A stretch of 59,875 nt of DNA from Clostridia bacterium (GCA_017407755.1 JAFQVY010000021.1:1-59875); one strand, 5' to 3'. Positions 1 to 8,914 are shown, counted from the first letter of the stretch. Notes: generated by a model from the sequence alone, not told the origin. Program-made: numbers and translations.

Positions 1-33
1 GTGTCCCGGGTTCGAGTCCCTGATGGTGCACCA
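1..33 (+). tRNA. tRNA 3' end (partial; isotype not certain, possibly Arg)
   Basis: The window opens inside a tRNA. The T-loop TTCGAGT, the 3' acceptor strand ATGGTGC, discriminator A and an encoded CCA are visible. The anticodon lies before the window, so the isotype cannot be read. The implied 5' acceptor GCACCAT resembles some bacterial tRNA-Arg genes, but that is a guess. Confidence 0.8.
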
Positions 34-36
34 TCT

Positions 37-111
37 GGCTCGTTGGTCAAGCGGTTAAGACACCGGCCTCTCACGCCGGTAACGGGGGTTCGATTCCCCC
101 ACGAGTCACCA
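37..111 (+). tRNA. tRNA-Glu (anticodon CTC)
   Basis: A complete cloverleaf. Acceptor GGCTCGT pairs with ACGAGTC, the anticodon stem CCGGC/GCCGG encloses loop CTCTCAC (anticodon CTC), the T-arm GGGGG/CCCCC has loop TTCGATT, and CCA is encoded. It lies 3 nt after the preceding tRNA tail, so the two are probably co-transcribed. Confidence 0.95.
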
Positions 112-159
112 TTTTTCGGTATCTACTGCATAATGTTCGCAGTTTGTACATATACTATA

Positions 160-275
<116 letters not shown>

Positions 276-283
276 ATATATAT

Positions 284-359
284 TCCTCCATAGCTCAGTC
301 GGTAGAGCACTCGGCTGTTAACCGAGTTGTCGTTGGTTCGAGTCCAACTGGGGGAGCCA
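284..359 (+). tRNA. tRNA-Asn (anticodon GTT)
   Basis: A complete cloverleaf. Acceptor TCCTCCA pairs with TGGGGGA, the anticodon stem CTCGG/CCGAG encloses loop CTGTTAA (anticodon GTT), the T-arm is GTTGG/CCAAC, and CCA is encoded. It starts 8 nt after the 5S end, as the last gene of this stable-RNA transcript. Confidence 0.95.
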
Positions 360-361
360 GT

Positions 362-402
362 TTAGGAAATTACCATTTTTATGGTGATTTCCTATTTTTT
401 TT
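362..402 (+). terminator. Rho-independent terminator of the tRNA/5S cluster
   Basis: A long inverted repeat, TAGGAAAT-ACCAT against ATGGT-GATTTCCTA, is followed directly by a run of eight T. It ends the stable-RNA transcript after tRNA-Asn. Confidence 0.85.
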
Positions 403-498
403 CAACATAATTATATATTTGCATATAAAAAGTAGAAATTCATCTTACATGGTTGTTATTTTTGTAACAATGATGTAAAATCTTCCTGTAGTGTTTCG

Positions 499-527
499 TT
501 GATACTTCAATGAAGTGCTTTTATATA
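499..527 (+). promoter_or_regulatory. Putative sigma-A promoter for the 140-residue membrane protein
   Basis: TTGATA (499-504), 17-nt spacer, TATATA (522-527). The expected start near 534 leaves a leader of about 40 nt before the RBS TGGAG. Pattern match only. Confidence 0.45.
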
Positions 528-573
528 GATTAAAATTGAATATTTCTTTTAATAACTATTTGGAGTGATGATT

Positions 574-996
574 ATGCAAACTGGTTTTCCTTCGGATAGT
601 GGGAAGTATCCGAAAGAACAAAAACGTAGTAATGATGCCAATATCAACATTTGTATTATTACTTATGCAAAAAACGATCTAGAAGAAACACAAGATTCTA
701 ATCTAAAAAATCATAAAAAAGCATTAGAATTGTTAGAGGAAGCTGAACGAATTAAGCAGAAGAAAGTTTTGTTTTATTGTTTAATTGCCTTTCTTGGTTT
801 CCTTTTTGTTAGTGCTTTGGTTATGATGTTTACTGATAGAGTTGTCTTTGGAATAATTCTATTCTGTATTTTTATGTTTTTGGTGGGAATTCTGATCGTC
901 TACTTTATCTCAAAGAAGAACAAAGAGGACCATTACTTACTTAATTTCATTTTTAATTTTATTAATGATATTATAGTTCGTATTTTTGGTTACTAA
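574..996 (+). CDS. Hypothetical membrane protein with two TM segments
   Basis: I do not recognise this 140-residue protein. The start at 574 is chosen because TGGAG ends 8 nt before this ATG; the upstream GTG and ATG overlap or crowd the RBS. The N-terminal half (about 1-65) is hydrophilic and charged, with a short helix rich in Glu and Lys just before the membrane. Two hydrophobic segments follow (about 66-87 and 92-112), then a Lys-rich break and a short hydrophobic tail. The gene is AT-rich and stands alone between the terminator of the RNA cluster and a strong hairpin. A cytoplasmic domain tethered to the membrane is the likely topology. Function unknown. Confidence 0.6.
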   Translation: MQTGFPSDSGKYPKEQKRSNDANINICIITYAKNDLEETQDSNLKNHKKALELLEEAERIKQKKVLFYCLIAFLGFLFVSALVMMFTDRVVFGIILFCIFMFLVGILIVYFISKKNKEDHYLLNFIFNFINDIIVRIFGY

Positions 997-1023
997 CTTA
1001 GTGATTTATTACGGCATATAGAA

Positions 1024-1066
1024 CACACGGGTCGGCAGTAATTACTGCCGACCCGCGTGCTTTATT
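1024..1066. terminator. Strong hairpin between convergent genes
   Basis: A near-perfect inverted repeat centred on GGTCGGCAGTA/ATTACTGCCGACC, extended by CACACG/CGCGTG, with a T-rich tail (CTTTATTT) on the plus side. It separates the convergent genes ending at 996 and 1080 and probably ends both transcripts. Confidence 0.75.
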
Positions 1067-1079
1067 TAGAGATTGTAAA

Positions 1080-2015
1080 TCAGGAAATGTCTTCGATTGC
1101 ACAAAGATACAAATGAGTTGCATCATTTTTGCACTTAAACTTTAAAGTTTTAGTGGTTGAGGTGCCGTCTGCAAAATTAGCGGTTACATCAAGTGCATAT
1201 TGGTCTGAACGGGAGTTAAACTCCTCTTCAAAAATCCTTTTAATGTCAACGTTGTCACGGGAGGTGGTGGTATATTTACCGTCTTCGAGTTCGAGATAAA
1301 ATGCAATTCTTAAAGGGATAGAGCCGTCGAGACTATCTTCGGGGAGTTCAAAGGTCAGAGTGCTTTTGGGCTGACAGTTATAGTCAAAAGTACATGAGGA
1401 AGCCCAGCCGAATCCATCAAAAGATGCATAAGCATTGTATTTTTCTCTTTCTTCTTCGGTAAGGTCAATCGCCTTGATTAGTCCTTCGTAGCTAGGCATA
1501 TAAGAAAGATATGTGTTGTGGGCTGTGTAGGTAACGGTTTCTATATTTTCGCCGCTACAGTCTAACTCAAGAGTGAATTCTTTTAATACTTCAAAAATCT
1601 CATCGTACAGATAATCGCCGTTTTCGTTGTATTTTGTTGTTGTTCCAAAGCCTTGCCCAAAGTTTTTGATTTTGTTTACTTTTACGTAGGTATCTTTGCT
1701 TATCTCGTCCATTGTGGAACTATTGCCAAGAGAGTCAGCCGCCTGAACGGATAGGATAAAAGGGTGAGAAACCGGATTGCTGTCGGGTGTAGGGGATTCG
1801 CCGTTATCTTTAAACATAACTATGCTCAGAACAAGAACCAACACCAGAGAAGCCGCAATAGCAGACGTCAGCTTTAGCTTGAAATGTTTATATTTTTTCA
1901 TAATAAATACCTCATTGTTATTTACGGCACCATAGAGGGTATTAATTGATTTTTCTACAAGCTCGTCTGGTGCCTTGATTTTTTCGATATCTTGTGTGTA
2001 AAGATTTCTTTTCAC
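1080..2015 (-). CDS. Putative membrane anti-sigma factor (ECF partner)
   Basis: 311 residues. A cytoplasmic N-terminus (about 1-48) carries the IKAPDELVEKSIN-type motif common at the start of Gram-positive anti-sigma proteins. One TM segment lies at about 50-68, followed by a large outside domain of about 240 residues. The start is GTG at 2015, overlapping the sigma stop as GTGA with AGGTG upstream, so translation is coupled to the sigma gene. By analogy with sigma/anti-sigma pairs it should hold the sigma factor at the membrane and release it on an outside signal. The outside domain resembles DUF4179-like anti-sigma C-terminal regions but I cannot name it firmly. The signal is unknown. Confidence 0.65.
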   Translation of the reverse strand: MKRNLYTQDIEKIKAPDELVEKSINTLYGAVNNNEVFIMKKYKHFKLKLTSAIAASLVLVLVLSIVMFKDNGESPTPDSNPVSHPFILSVQAADSLGNSSTMDEISKDTYVKVNKIKNFGQGFGTTTKYNENGDYLYDEIFEVLKEFTLELDCSGENIETVTYTAHNTYLSYMPSYEGLIKAIDLTEEEREKYNAYASFDGFGWASSCTFDYNCQPKSTLTFELPEDSLDGSIPLRIAFYLELEDGKYTTTSRDNVDIKRIFEEEFNSRSDQYALDVTANFADGTSTTKTLKFKCKNDATHLYLCAIEDIS

Positions 2016-2497
2016 AAATTATCACCTTCTTCAAGAATTTCTTTAAGTTTTTTACGTGCACGCTGCAGCTTAGAATTGATGGTGTTTTTATTTTCACCAA
2101 GAATTTCGGCGATTTCTGCAATTGTATATTCTTCGTAGTAGTAAAGATAAATTATGTTTCTGTACTTTTGAGGCAGGGAATATACAAGCTCGGGAATCAG
2201 GTTTTGAGTTTTATTCGGATTTTCACGTGATAAATCCAATGCCTCGGTTTTGCTTTGCCAATGGGATTTTCTGAAATTCTTACATTTGTTGATTGTTACG
2301 CGTATCAACCAGTTCTTGATGTGTACATCATCAAAGAGAGGAGCGTTTTTCGTTAGAAGTGCAAGGCAAACATCCTGAAATATGTCTTCAGCATCAGCAG
2401 TATTTTTCAGATTATGTAAAGCAATACGATAAATCATATCAGCATATAGCCTGATAATCTGTTCTGCCTGTTTGATTTTTGTGTTTTGTTCTGACAT
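2012..2497 (-). CDS. ECF-type RNA polymerase sigma factor
   Basis: 161 residues. Region 2 is seen in the N-terminal half (IYRIALHNLKNTADAEDIFQDV, here named only by its key residues DAEDIFQDV, followed by WLIRVTINKCKNF). Region 4 at the C-terminus has YRNIIYLYYYEEYTIAEIA and the helix NTINSKLQRARKKL. The start at 2497 is preferred over an upstream GTG because AAAGGAGGA lies just before it. It is first in a two-gene operon with its probable anti-sigma factor. Such factors usually control a small set of envelope or stress genes and often their own operon; the targets cannot be read here. Confidence 0.88.
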   Translation of the reverse strand: MSEQNTKIKQAEQIIRLYADMIYRIALHNLKNTADAEDIFQDVCLALLTKNAPLFDDVHIKNWLIRVTINKCKNFRKSHWQSKTEALDLSRENPNKTQNLIPELVYSLPQKYRNIIYLYYYEEYTIAEIAEILGENKNTINSKLQRARKKLKEILEEGDNL

Positions 2498-2593
2498 AAG
2501 CCCTCCTCCTTTCACTTATAATACAATTTAGCATATACCTAAAAGTGCATTGCTTGGAAAAATTTTTGGTATAACGTAATTATAGCATTTTCA

Positions 2594-2622
2594 TTGACTG
2601 TAAATAAATAATTTGATACAAT
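2594..2622 (+). promoter_or_regulatory. Putative sigma-A promoter of the NSS symporter gene
   Basis: TTGACT (2594-2599), 17-nt spacer, TACAAT (2617-2622), 30 nt before the ATG at 2653 and its RBS AGGAG. Confidence 0.65.
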
Positions 2623-2652
2623 CTATCTGTATTTTTTCATTAGGAGATTATT

Positions 2653-4050
2653 ATGGAACGTGAACGTTTAGGCAGTCGCTTGGGGTTTATATTACTTAGT
2701 GCCGGCTGTGCCATTGGAGTTGGAAACGTATGGAAGTTTCCTTGGATGGCGGGTGAGTACGGCGGCGGAGCCTTTGTACTTGTATATTTATTCTTTTTGT
2801 TCCTTTTAGGACTTCCCGTAATGGTAATGGAGTTTTCCCTTGGCAGAGCAAGCCAGGCAAGCCCTGTAAGGCTTTATCAAAAGCTTCAAAAGCCTGGGCA
2901 AAAGTGGCATTTTCACGGCTACGGAGCATTGGTTGCAAATGTGATTTTGGTGATGTTTTATACTTCTGTGGCAGGTTGGATTCTTTATTACTTTATAAGC
3001 TTTCTAAAAGGTGATATGACAGGCATCAGCAACGAAGCCTCAGCTAAGCTTTTTGACAATATGCTTAATAGTCCTGCAATTACTGTCGGCTTTATGGCAA
3101 TTGTTGTGGTTCTCGGTTTTTTAATACTTTCTTTTGGTGTTCAAAAGGGTGTTGAGAGGGTCACAAAGTATATGATGATTGTGCTTTTGGCTCTTATGAT
3201 GGTGCTTGCTGTCAATAGCTTTACCCTTGAAGGTGCCGCAGAAGGCTTAAGTTTTTACCTTAAGCCTGACCTTACCAAAATCAACGGTGAAGTTATTGTT
3301 GGTGCTATGAATCAGGCTTTTTTCACACTTAGCCTCGGTATAGGTTCTATGGCGATTTTTGGCAGTTATATCGGAAAAGAACGCTCCCTTATGGGCGAAA
3401 GCATTAACATTCTTGTCCTTGACACTTTCGTAGCAATTACTGCAGGACTTATTATTTTTCCCGCCTGCTTTACCTTTGACGTTGAACCTACCGCCGGCCC
3501 TAAGCTTTTGTTTGTGGCTATGGCAAAGGTTTTCAACAATATGTCAGGTGGCAGAATATGGGGAAGCCTTTTCTTCCTATTTATGTTCTTTGCGGCAATG
3601 TCCACCGTAATTGCAGTTTTCGAAAACATTTTAGCTTGTGTCAAAGAGCTTACAGACTGGAGCCGTATTAAAACATCAGCAATTTGCGGTATTTCAATAC
3701 TTTTGCTTTCGACTCCTTGTGCCTTAGGCTTTAATTTATGGTCAGGCTTTACACCGTTTACATCAAAGTCTTCAATACTTGATTTAGAGGACTTTTTGGT
3801 AACTAATTGCTTGCTTCCTTTGGGTGCTCTTTGCTACGTCCTTTTCTGTGTTAGCAAAAAGGGATGGGGGTTTGATAATTTTATTGCAGAAGCTAATACA
3901 GGCAAGGGTCTTAAGGTTAAAGGGTGGATGCGCCCGTATATGACCTATGTATTGCCTACTGCTATTGTTTTCATTTTTATTATTGGTATATTAAATTTTG
4001 AATTTACTGACAATTTTACAATACTTAATTGGATAAAAAGTTTATTCTAA
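2653..4050 (+). CDS. Sodium:neurotransmitter symporter family (NSS/SNF) amino acid transporter
   Basis: 465 residues, the usual bacterial NSS length, with about eleven to twelve TM segments. The signature near residues 10-40 is clear: GSRLGFILLSAGCAIGVGNV followed by WKFPWMAGEYGGGAF, the unwound TM1 that binds Na+ and substrate in LeuT-like folds. The family couples inward Na+ to amino acid uptake (LeuT, MhsT and Tyt1 are known members); the substrate cannot be predicted here. It is monocistronic, with its own promoter and a strong terminator. Confidence 0.9.
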   Translation: MERERLGSRLGFILLSAGCAIGVGNVWKFPWMAGEYGGGAFVLVYLFFLFLLGLPVMVMEFSLGRASQASPVRLYQKLQKPGQKWHFHGYGALVANVILVMFYTSVAGWILYYFISFLKGDMTGISNEASAKLFDNMLNSPAITVGFMAIVVVLGFLILSFGVQKGVERVTKYMMIVLLALMMVLAVNSFTLEGAAEGLSFYLKPDLTKINGEVIVGAMNQAFFTLSLGIGSMAIFGSYIGKERSLMGESINILVLDTFVAITAGLIIFPACFTFDVEPTAGPKLLFVAMAKVFNNMSGGRIWGSLFFLFMFFAAMSTVIAVFENILACVKELTDWSRIKTSAICGISILLLSTPCALGFNLWSGFTPFTSKSSILDLEDFLVTNCLLPLGALCYVLFCVSKKGWGFDNFIAEANTGKGLKVKGWMRPYMTYVLPTAIVFIFIIGILNFEFTDNFTILNWIKSLF

Positions 4051-4053
4051 AAA

Positions 4054-4093
4054 TAAGCCTTATGAAGATTATTTCATAAGGCTTAATTTTTTT
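4054..4093 (+). terminator. Rho-independent terminator after the NSS gene
   Basis: TAAGCCTTATGAA pairs with TTCATAAGGCTTA around a short loop, followed by a run of T. The next promoter starts at once at 4095. Confidence 0.88.
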
Positions 4094-4094
4094 G

Positions 4095-4123
4095 TTGACA
4101 AGAATACACTAATAGACTATAAT
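4095..4123 (+). promoter_or_regulatory. Perfect consensus sigma-A promoter for dockerin protein 1
   Basis: TTGACA (4095-4100), exactly 17 nt, TATAAT (4118-4123). Both hexamers match the consensus fully, which suggests strong constitutive expression. The ATG at 4158 has GAGGAG upstream. Confidence 0.85.
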
Positions 4124-4157
4124 GTTAGACAAAGAAACAAGGAAATGAGGAGATATT

Positions 4158-5357
4158 ATGTTAAAGAAAATGCTTAGTATGTTGCTTGCGTTAATTACAG
4201 TTCTTTCAATGCTCAGTGTGGCTGTGGTTTCTGCTTCAGCGCAAGAGACTGAAGCGGTAGCAACTGCTGATGAAGCTACAATTGACGAGGCAACAGTCGA
4301 CGAAGCGAAGCTTGTGCTTACAGACGAGCCTAATGTGCCTGCAGAATCCGTTAATGGTACAATTATCGGCTATATGGGTGACAGTAACCTTGACGGCAAA
4401 ATCAATATCAAGGACTGCACTGCAATTCAGAAATATCTTGCAAAATATACTTTGCTTAACGAGCGTGCAAAGCTTCTTTCTGACGCTGACAACAACCAGA
4501 AACTTAATGTAAGAGATGCAACAGCTATTCAGAAGTACGTTGCAGGTATGCAGGTTGAGTCTGTGGTGTGGCACCTTCTTTACGAAACAGGAACTCATAC
4601 CCATAATTACGTAGAAGAGGTTGTAGAAGTAAAGTGCGAAACCGACGGCTATACACTTAAAAGCTGTATCTGCGGCGACGAGAGCAAAGAAAACGTAATT
4701 GAGGCAAAGGGTCACGCTTATAAAATTAAAAGAGTAGACGCCACCTGTGTTGACGAGGGCTACACTCTTTACGATTGCCAAAACTGCAACTATTCTGAAA
4801 AGCGTGGTGTTGCTAAGCCTACAGGTAAGCATGTGTTTGAAAACCGTACTTGCAAATACTGTTCACTTGATTTATCAGACTATTCATTTGATAAATTGAG
4901 AGATTATCTCATTGCCAACGGTGAATACGATAAAGACACTCAGTCTTATGTTTGTGAAATAATACCTGACAGTTACGGAATTGACGATATAGCCAATGTG
5001 CTTTATTGCGAGGCAGACCAAGGTATTGCTATCAGCTATGCCGCTAACGTTGAAGGCTATGTCGATGCAATTAGCATAGGTATATATAAGGGTCAAAAAG
5101 ATTTCATTTACTATATGATTTGCAGCGGTGTATTTGAAGGTATCGGAACATACGATATGGGCAAATACACAGTCCATATCAAAGATTTGGAAAATATAGA
5201 GCTCTATTATGCATTTGAGGGAATTGATGAGCAGCTTGCCATTGATTACACCCTTGATTATATTGATTTTGCCTTAGGTATTTATGAAGACCACCAGCGT
5301 GATTTTGGTGTAACAATCAAAGATTTAGGATTTAAAAATTTTGTATATAACGGGTAA
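4158..5357 (+). CDS. Secreted protein with a dockerin-like domain and Cys-rich repeats
   Basis: 399 residues. A signal peptide (about 1-29, ending ASA) is followed by a short acidic repeat (DEATIDEATVDEAK). A type I dockerin domain lies at about 72-131, with two calcium-loop/helix repeats, GDSNLDGKINIKDCTAIQKY and DADNNQKLNVRDATAIQKY. Next come about three Cys/His-rich repeats (about 145-235) of the form H-x-Y ... C-x(3-4)-G-Y-x(4)-C-x-C-G. The C-terminal 160 residues have no recognised fold and no catalytic motif. Dockerins bind cohesins in cellulosome- or amylosome-type complexes or on the cell surface. Its perfect promoter suggests an abundant product. Role unknown beyond cohesin docking. 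Confidence 0.8.
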   Translation: MLKKMLSMLLALITVLSMLSVAVVSASAQETEAVATADEATIDEATVDEAKLVLTDEPNVPAESVNGTIIGYMGDSNLDGKINIKDCTAIQKYLAKYTLLNERAKLLSDADNNQKLNVRDATAIQKYVAGMQVESVVWHLLYETGTHTHNYVEEVVEVKCETDGYTLKSCICGDESKENVIEAKGHAYKIKRVDATCVDEGYTLYDCQNCNYSEKRGVAKPTGKHVFENRTCKYCSLDLSDYSFDKLRDYLIANGEYDKDTQSYVCEIIPDSYGIDDIANVLYCEADQGIAISYAANVEGYVDAISIGIYKGQKDFIYYMICSGVFEGIGTYDMGKYTVHIKDLENIELYYAFEGIDEQLAIDYTLDYIDFALGIYEDHQRDFGVTIKDLGFKNFVYNG

Positions 5358-5393
5358 CAAAAAGGTGCTGAGGATAAACTCAGCACCTTTTTA
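5358..5393. terminator. Bidirectional terminator between convergent genes
   Basis: AAAAAGGTGCTGAG and CTCAGCACCTTTTT form a perfect stem with a 6-nt loop. A-rich and T-rich flanks let it work for both the dockerin gene (plus) and the HAD gene (minus). Confidence 0.9.
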
Positions 5394-6032
5394 TCAGTTG
5401 AAATATTCTTTAGCAATGTTAATTAAATCTTTTGGCTTTAGGATTATATAGTCAGGGTTTTTAACCTCGCCAAAGCCGTAGGAAGCAAAAACAAAGGGAA
5501 CATCTGCCTTGTCGGCGGCTTCCTTGTCAAGGATAGTGTCACCTACATAAATCGCTTTGCTCAGGTTATTTCTTTTTATAACAAGGCTTATGTTGTCTCC
5601 TTTTGGTTTGCCTGTTCTGCCTGCCATTTCAAAATCCTTGATTATACCTTCAAGGTGATAATGCTCAACAAACGCCTGCACATACCCGTCTTCGCTGTTG
5701 CTTACAATATATAGATTATAGTCCTTGCTAAGCTCATTAAGGGTTTCAAGAATACCCTCATAAAGAATTGCACCGTTTCTTCTAAGCTCCTCAAGCTCTT
5801 CCTCACAGCCCTCTTTCATAAGGGCAATGCCGTCTTCAAGGCTTAATTCGGGAAGCATAAGGGGTGCAATCTGAGCAACTGTTTTGCCCATATAGCTGTT
5901 CATTTCCTCCTGAGTAAGAGGAGGTCTTTTAATGCCGTGGGCATTCATAACCTTTTGCCAAGAGGGCACAATTGCCACACAGGAATCCCAAAGGGTTCCG
6001 TCTAAATCAAAAATAATACCGTTTTTATTCAT
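5394..6032 (-). CDS. HAD-superfamily phosphatase (phosphoglycolate phosphatase-like)
   Basis: 212 residues from the ATG at 6032. The upstream in-frame ATG at 6062 would overlap trkH by 20 nt, and AAAGGA precedes 6032. HAD motif I is DLDGT (9-13, nucleophile and acid Asp), motif II is the SNS near residue 105, the conserved Lys is in GRTGKPKGDN and motif IV is GDTILDKEAA. The helical cap between motifs I and II fits subfamily I (Gph/PGP-like) enzymes. It probably removes phosphate from a small metabolite; substrate not predictable. It lies 10 nt after trkH and may be the last gene of the trkA-trkH transcript. Confidence 0.85.
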   Translation of the reverse strand: MNKNGIIFDLDGTLWDSCVAIVPSWQKVMNAHGIKRPPLTQEEMNSYMGKTVAQIAPLMLPELSLEDGIALMKEGCEEELEELRRNGAILYEGILETLNELSKDYNLYIVSNSEDGYVQAFVEHYHLEGIIKDFEMAGRTGKPKGDNISLVIKRNNLSKAIYVGDTILDKEAADKADVPFVFASYGFGEVKNPDYIILKPKDLINIAKEYFN

Positions 6033-6042
6033 AATTTTCCTT

Positions 6043-7485
6043 TTATCTTCTTTTCCAAACAAGGGGATTAAGCCCTAAAACAAGTGGGAATATTTCAAGT
6101 CTGCCTAAAAGCATTGCCAAAGACAAAAGAATCTTTGAAAAGCCTGAGTAGTCTGCATAACTGCCGATAGGGCCAACAGCACCAAAGCCGGGGCCAACGT
6201 TATTGAAGCATGCAATTGTTGCCGAAAGGTTTGTTTCAATACCGAAAGGTTCAATGCTTAAAAGCACGAAAACTCCTAAAGTGCACATAATGTAAATTGC
6301 AAAATAAGATGTAACGCCGCTTAAGGTTTGCTCGTCAACACGCTTGTCTTCCATACTTACCGCCCTTACAGAACGCGGGTGCAAAAGCCTTTTAAGCTCT
6401 CGGTGAACGGTTTTTATTAGCATAACAACTCTTGCATTCTTAAGTCCGCCTGCAGTAGAACCTGCACAACCGCCTATCATCATCAGCATAAGAAGTATTG
6501 CCTTAGAAAGGCTTGGCCAGGTGTTGAAGTTAGCGGTTGCATAGCCTGTTGTAGAAATAATCGTAGCTACCTGGAAAGATGAGGTTCTTATGGTTTCGCC
6601 AAAGTTTGCATACATCGGGTAAATATCGTAGGTAATAATTGCAATGCTTACTAAAACAAGACCTAAGAAAAACCAAAGTTCTGTGCTCTTTAAAATAGAT
6701 TTGAATTTTCTTAAAAGTAAAAGATAGTATAGGTTAAAGTTAAGAGAAAACAGCAGCATAAATACTGTAATTACCCATTGGCAATAAGAATTGTAGCCGC
6801 CGATACTGGTGGATTTTATGCCAAAGCCGCCTGTTCCTGCTGCGCCGAAGGTATGAACAATACTGTCAAAAAGCGGCATACCGCCTATAAAAAGCATTGC
6901 TATCATAATTATGGTCATAGCTATGTAGATAAGGTAAAGTATCTTTGCAGTGTCTCTTGCTTTTGGCACCAATTTGCCAACGGTAGGGCCGGGAACTTCT
7001 GCTTTCATAATATTCATTGAACGGTCGGCAATATTGGGAATAATCGCCATAACAAAAACAATAACGCCCATACCGCCAATCCAGTGAGTAAAGCTTCGCC
7101 AGAAAAGAAGACCCCTGCTCATTGCCTCGATATCGGTCAGAATAGATGCACCTGTGGTTGTAAAACCTGAAACGGTTTCAAAAAAAGCATCTATATAGTT
7201 TGGAATTTCACCGCTTAAAAAGAAAGGCAGAGCACCGATTGCCGACATAAGAAGCCACGCGTAGGTAACTATTACAAAGCCTTCTTTGGCGTAAATAACC
7301 TTATTACCGGGGTTAGAGGCAAATTTAAGCACAAGACCTGATACAAGTGCAATTCCTATTGTAATAAGAAAAGCCCAAAGGCATTTTTCTAAATAAATAA
7401 CAGACACTATGGCGGGCAAAATGAGAAGTGCCGCTTCTGCCAAAAGTATATGCCCCACAGTGTTAAGCACCATTCTACGATTCAT
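6043..7485 (-). CDS. trkH: Trk/Ktr potassium uptake membrane subunit TrkH
   Basis: 480 residues, the usual TrkH length, with about ten TM segments. The four pore-loop filter repeats can be seen in order: TTTGAS (about 112), AGTGGFG (about 222), TTGYATA (about 318) and NNVGPGFG (about 435). It forms the K+-translocating channel-like subunit in the cytoplasmic membrane and works with the ring-forming TrkA regulator encoded 9 nt upstream. RBS AGAGG. The operon order trkA-trkH-HAD is clear from the spacing. Confidence 0.93.
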   Translation of the reverse strand: MNRRMVLNTVGHILLAEAALLILPAIVSVIYLEKCLWAFLITIGIALVSGLVLKFASNPGNKVIYAKEGFVIVTYAWLLMSAIGALPFFLSGEIPNYIDAFFETVSGFTTTGASILTDIEAMSRGLLFWRSFTHWIGGMGVIVFVMAIIPNIADRSMNIMKAEVPGPTVGKLVPKARDTAKILYLIYIAMTIIMIAMLFIGGMPLFDSIVHTFGAAGTGGFGIKSTSIGGYNSYCQWVITVFMLLFSLNFNLYYLLLLRKFKSILKSTELWFFLGLVLVSIAIITYDIYPMYANFGETIRTSSFQVATIISTTGYATANFNTWPSLSKAILLMLMMIGGCAGSTAGGLKNARVVMLIKTVHRELKRLLHPRSVRAVSMEDKRVDEQTLSGVTSYFAIYIMCTLGVFVLLSIEPFGIETNLSATIACFNNVGPGFGAVGPIGSYADYSGFSKILLSLAMLLGRLEIFPLVLGLNPLVWKRR

Positions 7486-7494
7486 AAAAACCTC

Positions 7495-8853
7495 TTACTT
7501 AATAATATCTGCAAGGTCGTAAAGCCTGTGCTCGGCACTTATAACAATAACCTTGTCGCCGGGCAAAATAACTGTATCGCCTGTAGGAACCATAGCCTTG
7601 CGGTTTCTGAGAATTCCTGCAATAAGAATATTAGACTTGAAGTTAATATCCTTAAGGGGAGTGTTTATGTATTTGAAATCTTCTTTTACATTGAATTTAA
7701 GTGCTTCGGCGTTGCCGTCCATAATTTTATATAGCTTTTCAACGTTACTGCCCACAGAGTTTTTCAGTGCTCTTACATACCTTAAAATAACGTCTGTAAT
7801 AGTTCTTCTGGGAGAAACGATTGTATCAAGACCCAAGCCTGTTGCAAGGGGAATAAATTCACTTCGGTTTACCTTGGTAATAACCTTAGGCACATTCTGG
7901 CTCTGAGCATAGTAAGAAATAAGTATATTTTGCTCGTCCATACCTGTAAGAGAAATAAAGGCATCAACGTCGTTTATGCCTTCTTCTTTTAAAAGCTCCT
8001 GCTGAGCACCGTCGCCTAAAATAACGGTAGCGTTTGGAAGTGCTTCGCATATTTCCTGACATTTCTGAGGGTCTTTATCAATAATAACAACAGAACATCC
8101 CGACAAAAGAAGCATTCTTGCAAGGTAATAGCCTGTGCGGCTTGCACCTAAAATCATAATCTTTTTAGCAGAACGCTGAGTAATCTTAAGACTCTTAAGA
8201 AGCTTAATAATCTCACTTGGTGCGGCAGTAAGGGCAATTTTGTCGCCGCTTTGAAGCTCGAAATTACCGTCGGGTATATAAACCTTGCCCTCTCGGCAAA
8301 CGGCACAAATAAGAAATTTTGCCTTGTGCTGGCGTCTTAAATCCATTATTTTCATACCCGAAAGGGGAGAGTCCTGTCTTAAAACAAGCTCGATAATCTC
8401 AAAATTACGGGTTGAAAAGGTTTCTATATGAGCGGCTGACGGAAGCTTGAGAACGTTATAAACGTCGTGAGCCGCAAAAAACTCAGGGTTGATTGACATA
8501 GAAAGCCCTAACTCGTGCTGTAGAAAACCAAGGCTTTTTTCGTTGTATTCGCGGTTGCGGATACGTGCAACGGTGTTTTCGGCACCAAGAGTTTTAGCGA
8601 GATAACAGCTAAGCATATTAAGCTCATCAGAGCCTGTAACAGCAATGAAGATATCTGCCTTGTTAGCACCGGCCTCTGTTAAAATTTCACAGTCTGTGCC
8701 AATGCCGCAAACGCTGATTACATCATAAATATTTGTAACTTCAGAAAGTACCTCGGCGTCTTTGTCGATTGCTATAACGTTGTGACCTTCGCTTAATAAG
8801 CTGGCAATTATAGATTGACCGATTTTACCGCAACCTACGACAATAATGTTCAT
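7495..8853 (-). CDS. trkA: Trk potassium transport regulator TrkA (two RCK modules)
   Basis: 452 residues with two tandem TrkA-N/TrkA-C modules. The first nucleotide-binding fold opens with VVGCGKIGQSI (about 4-14), the second with ILGASRTGYYLA (about 230-241). TrkA-C lobes lie at about 130-215 and 370-450. TrkA binds NAD(H)/nucleotides on the cytoplasmic face of TrkH and gates K+ flow. RBS AAGGAG. A promoter with TATAAT lies about 65 nt upstream. First gene of the trkA-trkH operon. Confidence 0.94.
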   Translation of the reverse strand: MNIIVVGCGKIGQSIIASLLSEGHNVIAIDKDAEVLSEVTNIYDVISVCGIGTDCEILTEAGANKADIFIAVTGSDELNMLSCYLAKTLGAENTVARIRNREYNEKSLGFLQHELGLSMSINPEFFAAHDVYNVLKLPSAAHIETFSTRNFEIIELVLRQDSPLSGMKIMDLRRQHKAKFLICAVCREGKVYIPDGNFELQSGDKIALTAAPSEIIKLLKSLKITQRSAKKIMILGASRTGYYLARMLLLSGCSVVIIDKDPQKCQEICEALPNATVILGDGAQQELLKEEGINDVDAFISLTGMDEQNILISYYAQSQNVPKVITKVNRSEFIPLATGLGLDTIVSPRRTITDVILRYVRALKNSVGSNVEKLYKIMDGNAEALKFNVKEDFKYINTPLKDINFKSNILIAGILRNRKAMVPTGDTVILPGDKVIVISAEHRLYDLADIIK

Positions 8854-8914
8854 ATAAACTCCTTGTTTTAAAGGGTAAACGATAAAAACCGATATTACCC
8901 TATTATTGTCTCAT

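Noticed and set aside
4236-4832. 198-codon minus-strand frame inside the dockerin gene
   Set aside because: Shadow of a strong plus-strand gene with its own promoter, RBS and signal peptide; the minus frame shows no family features.
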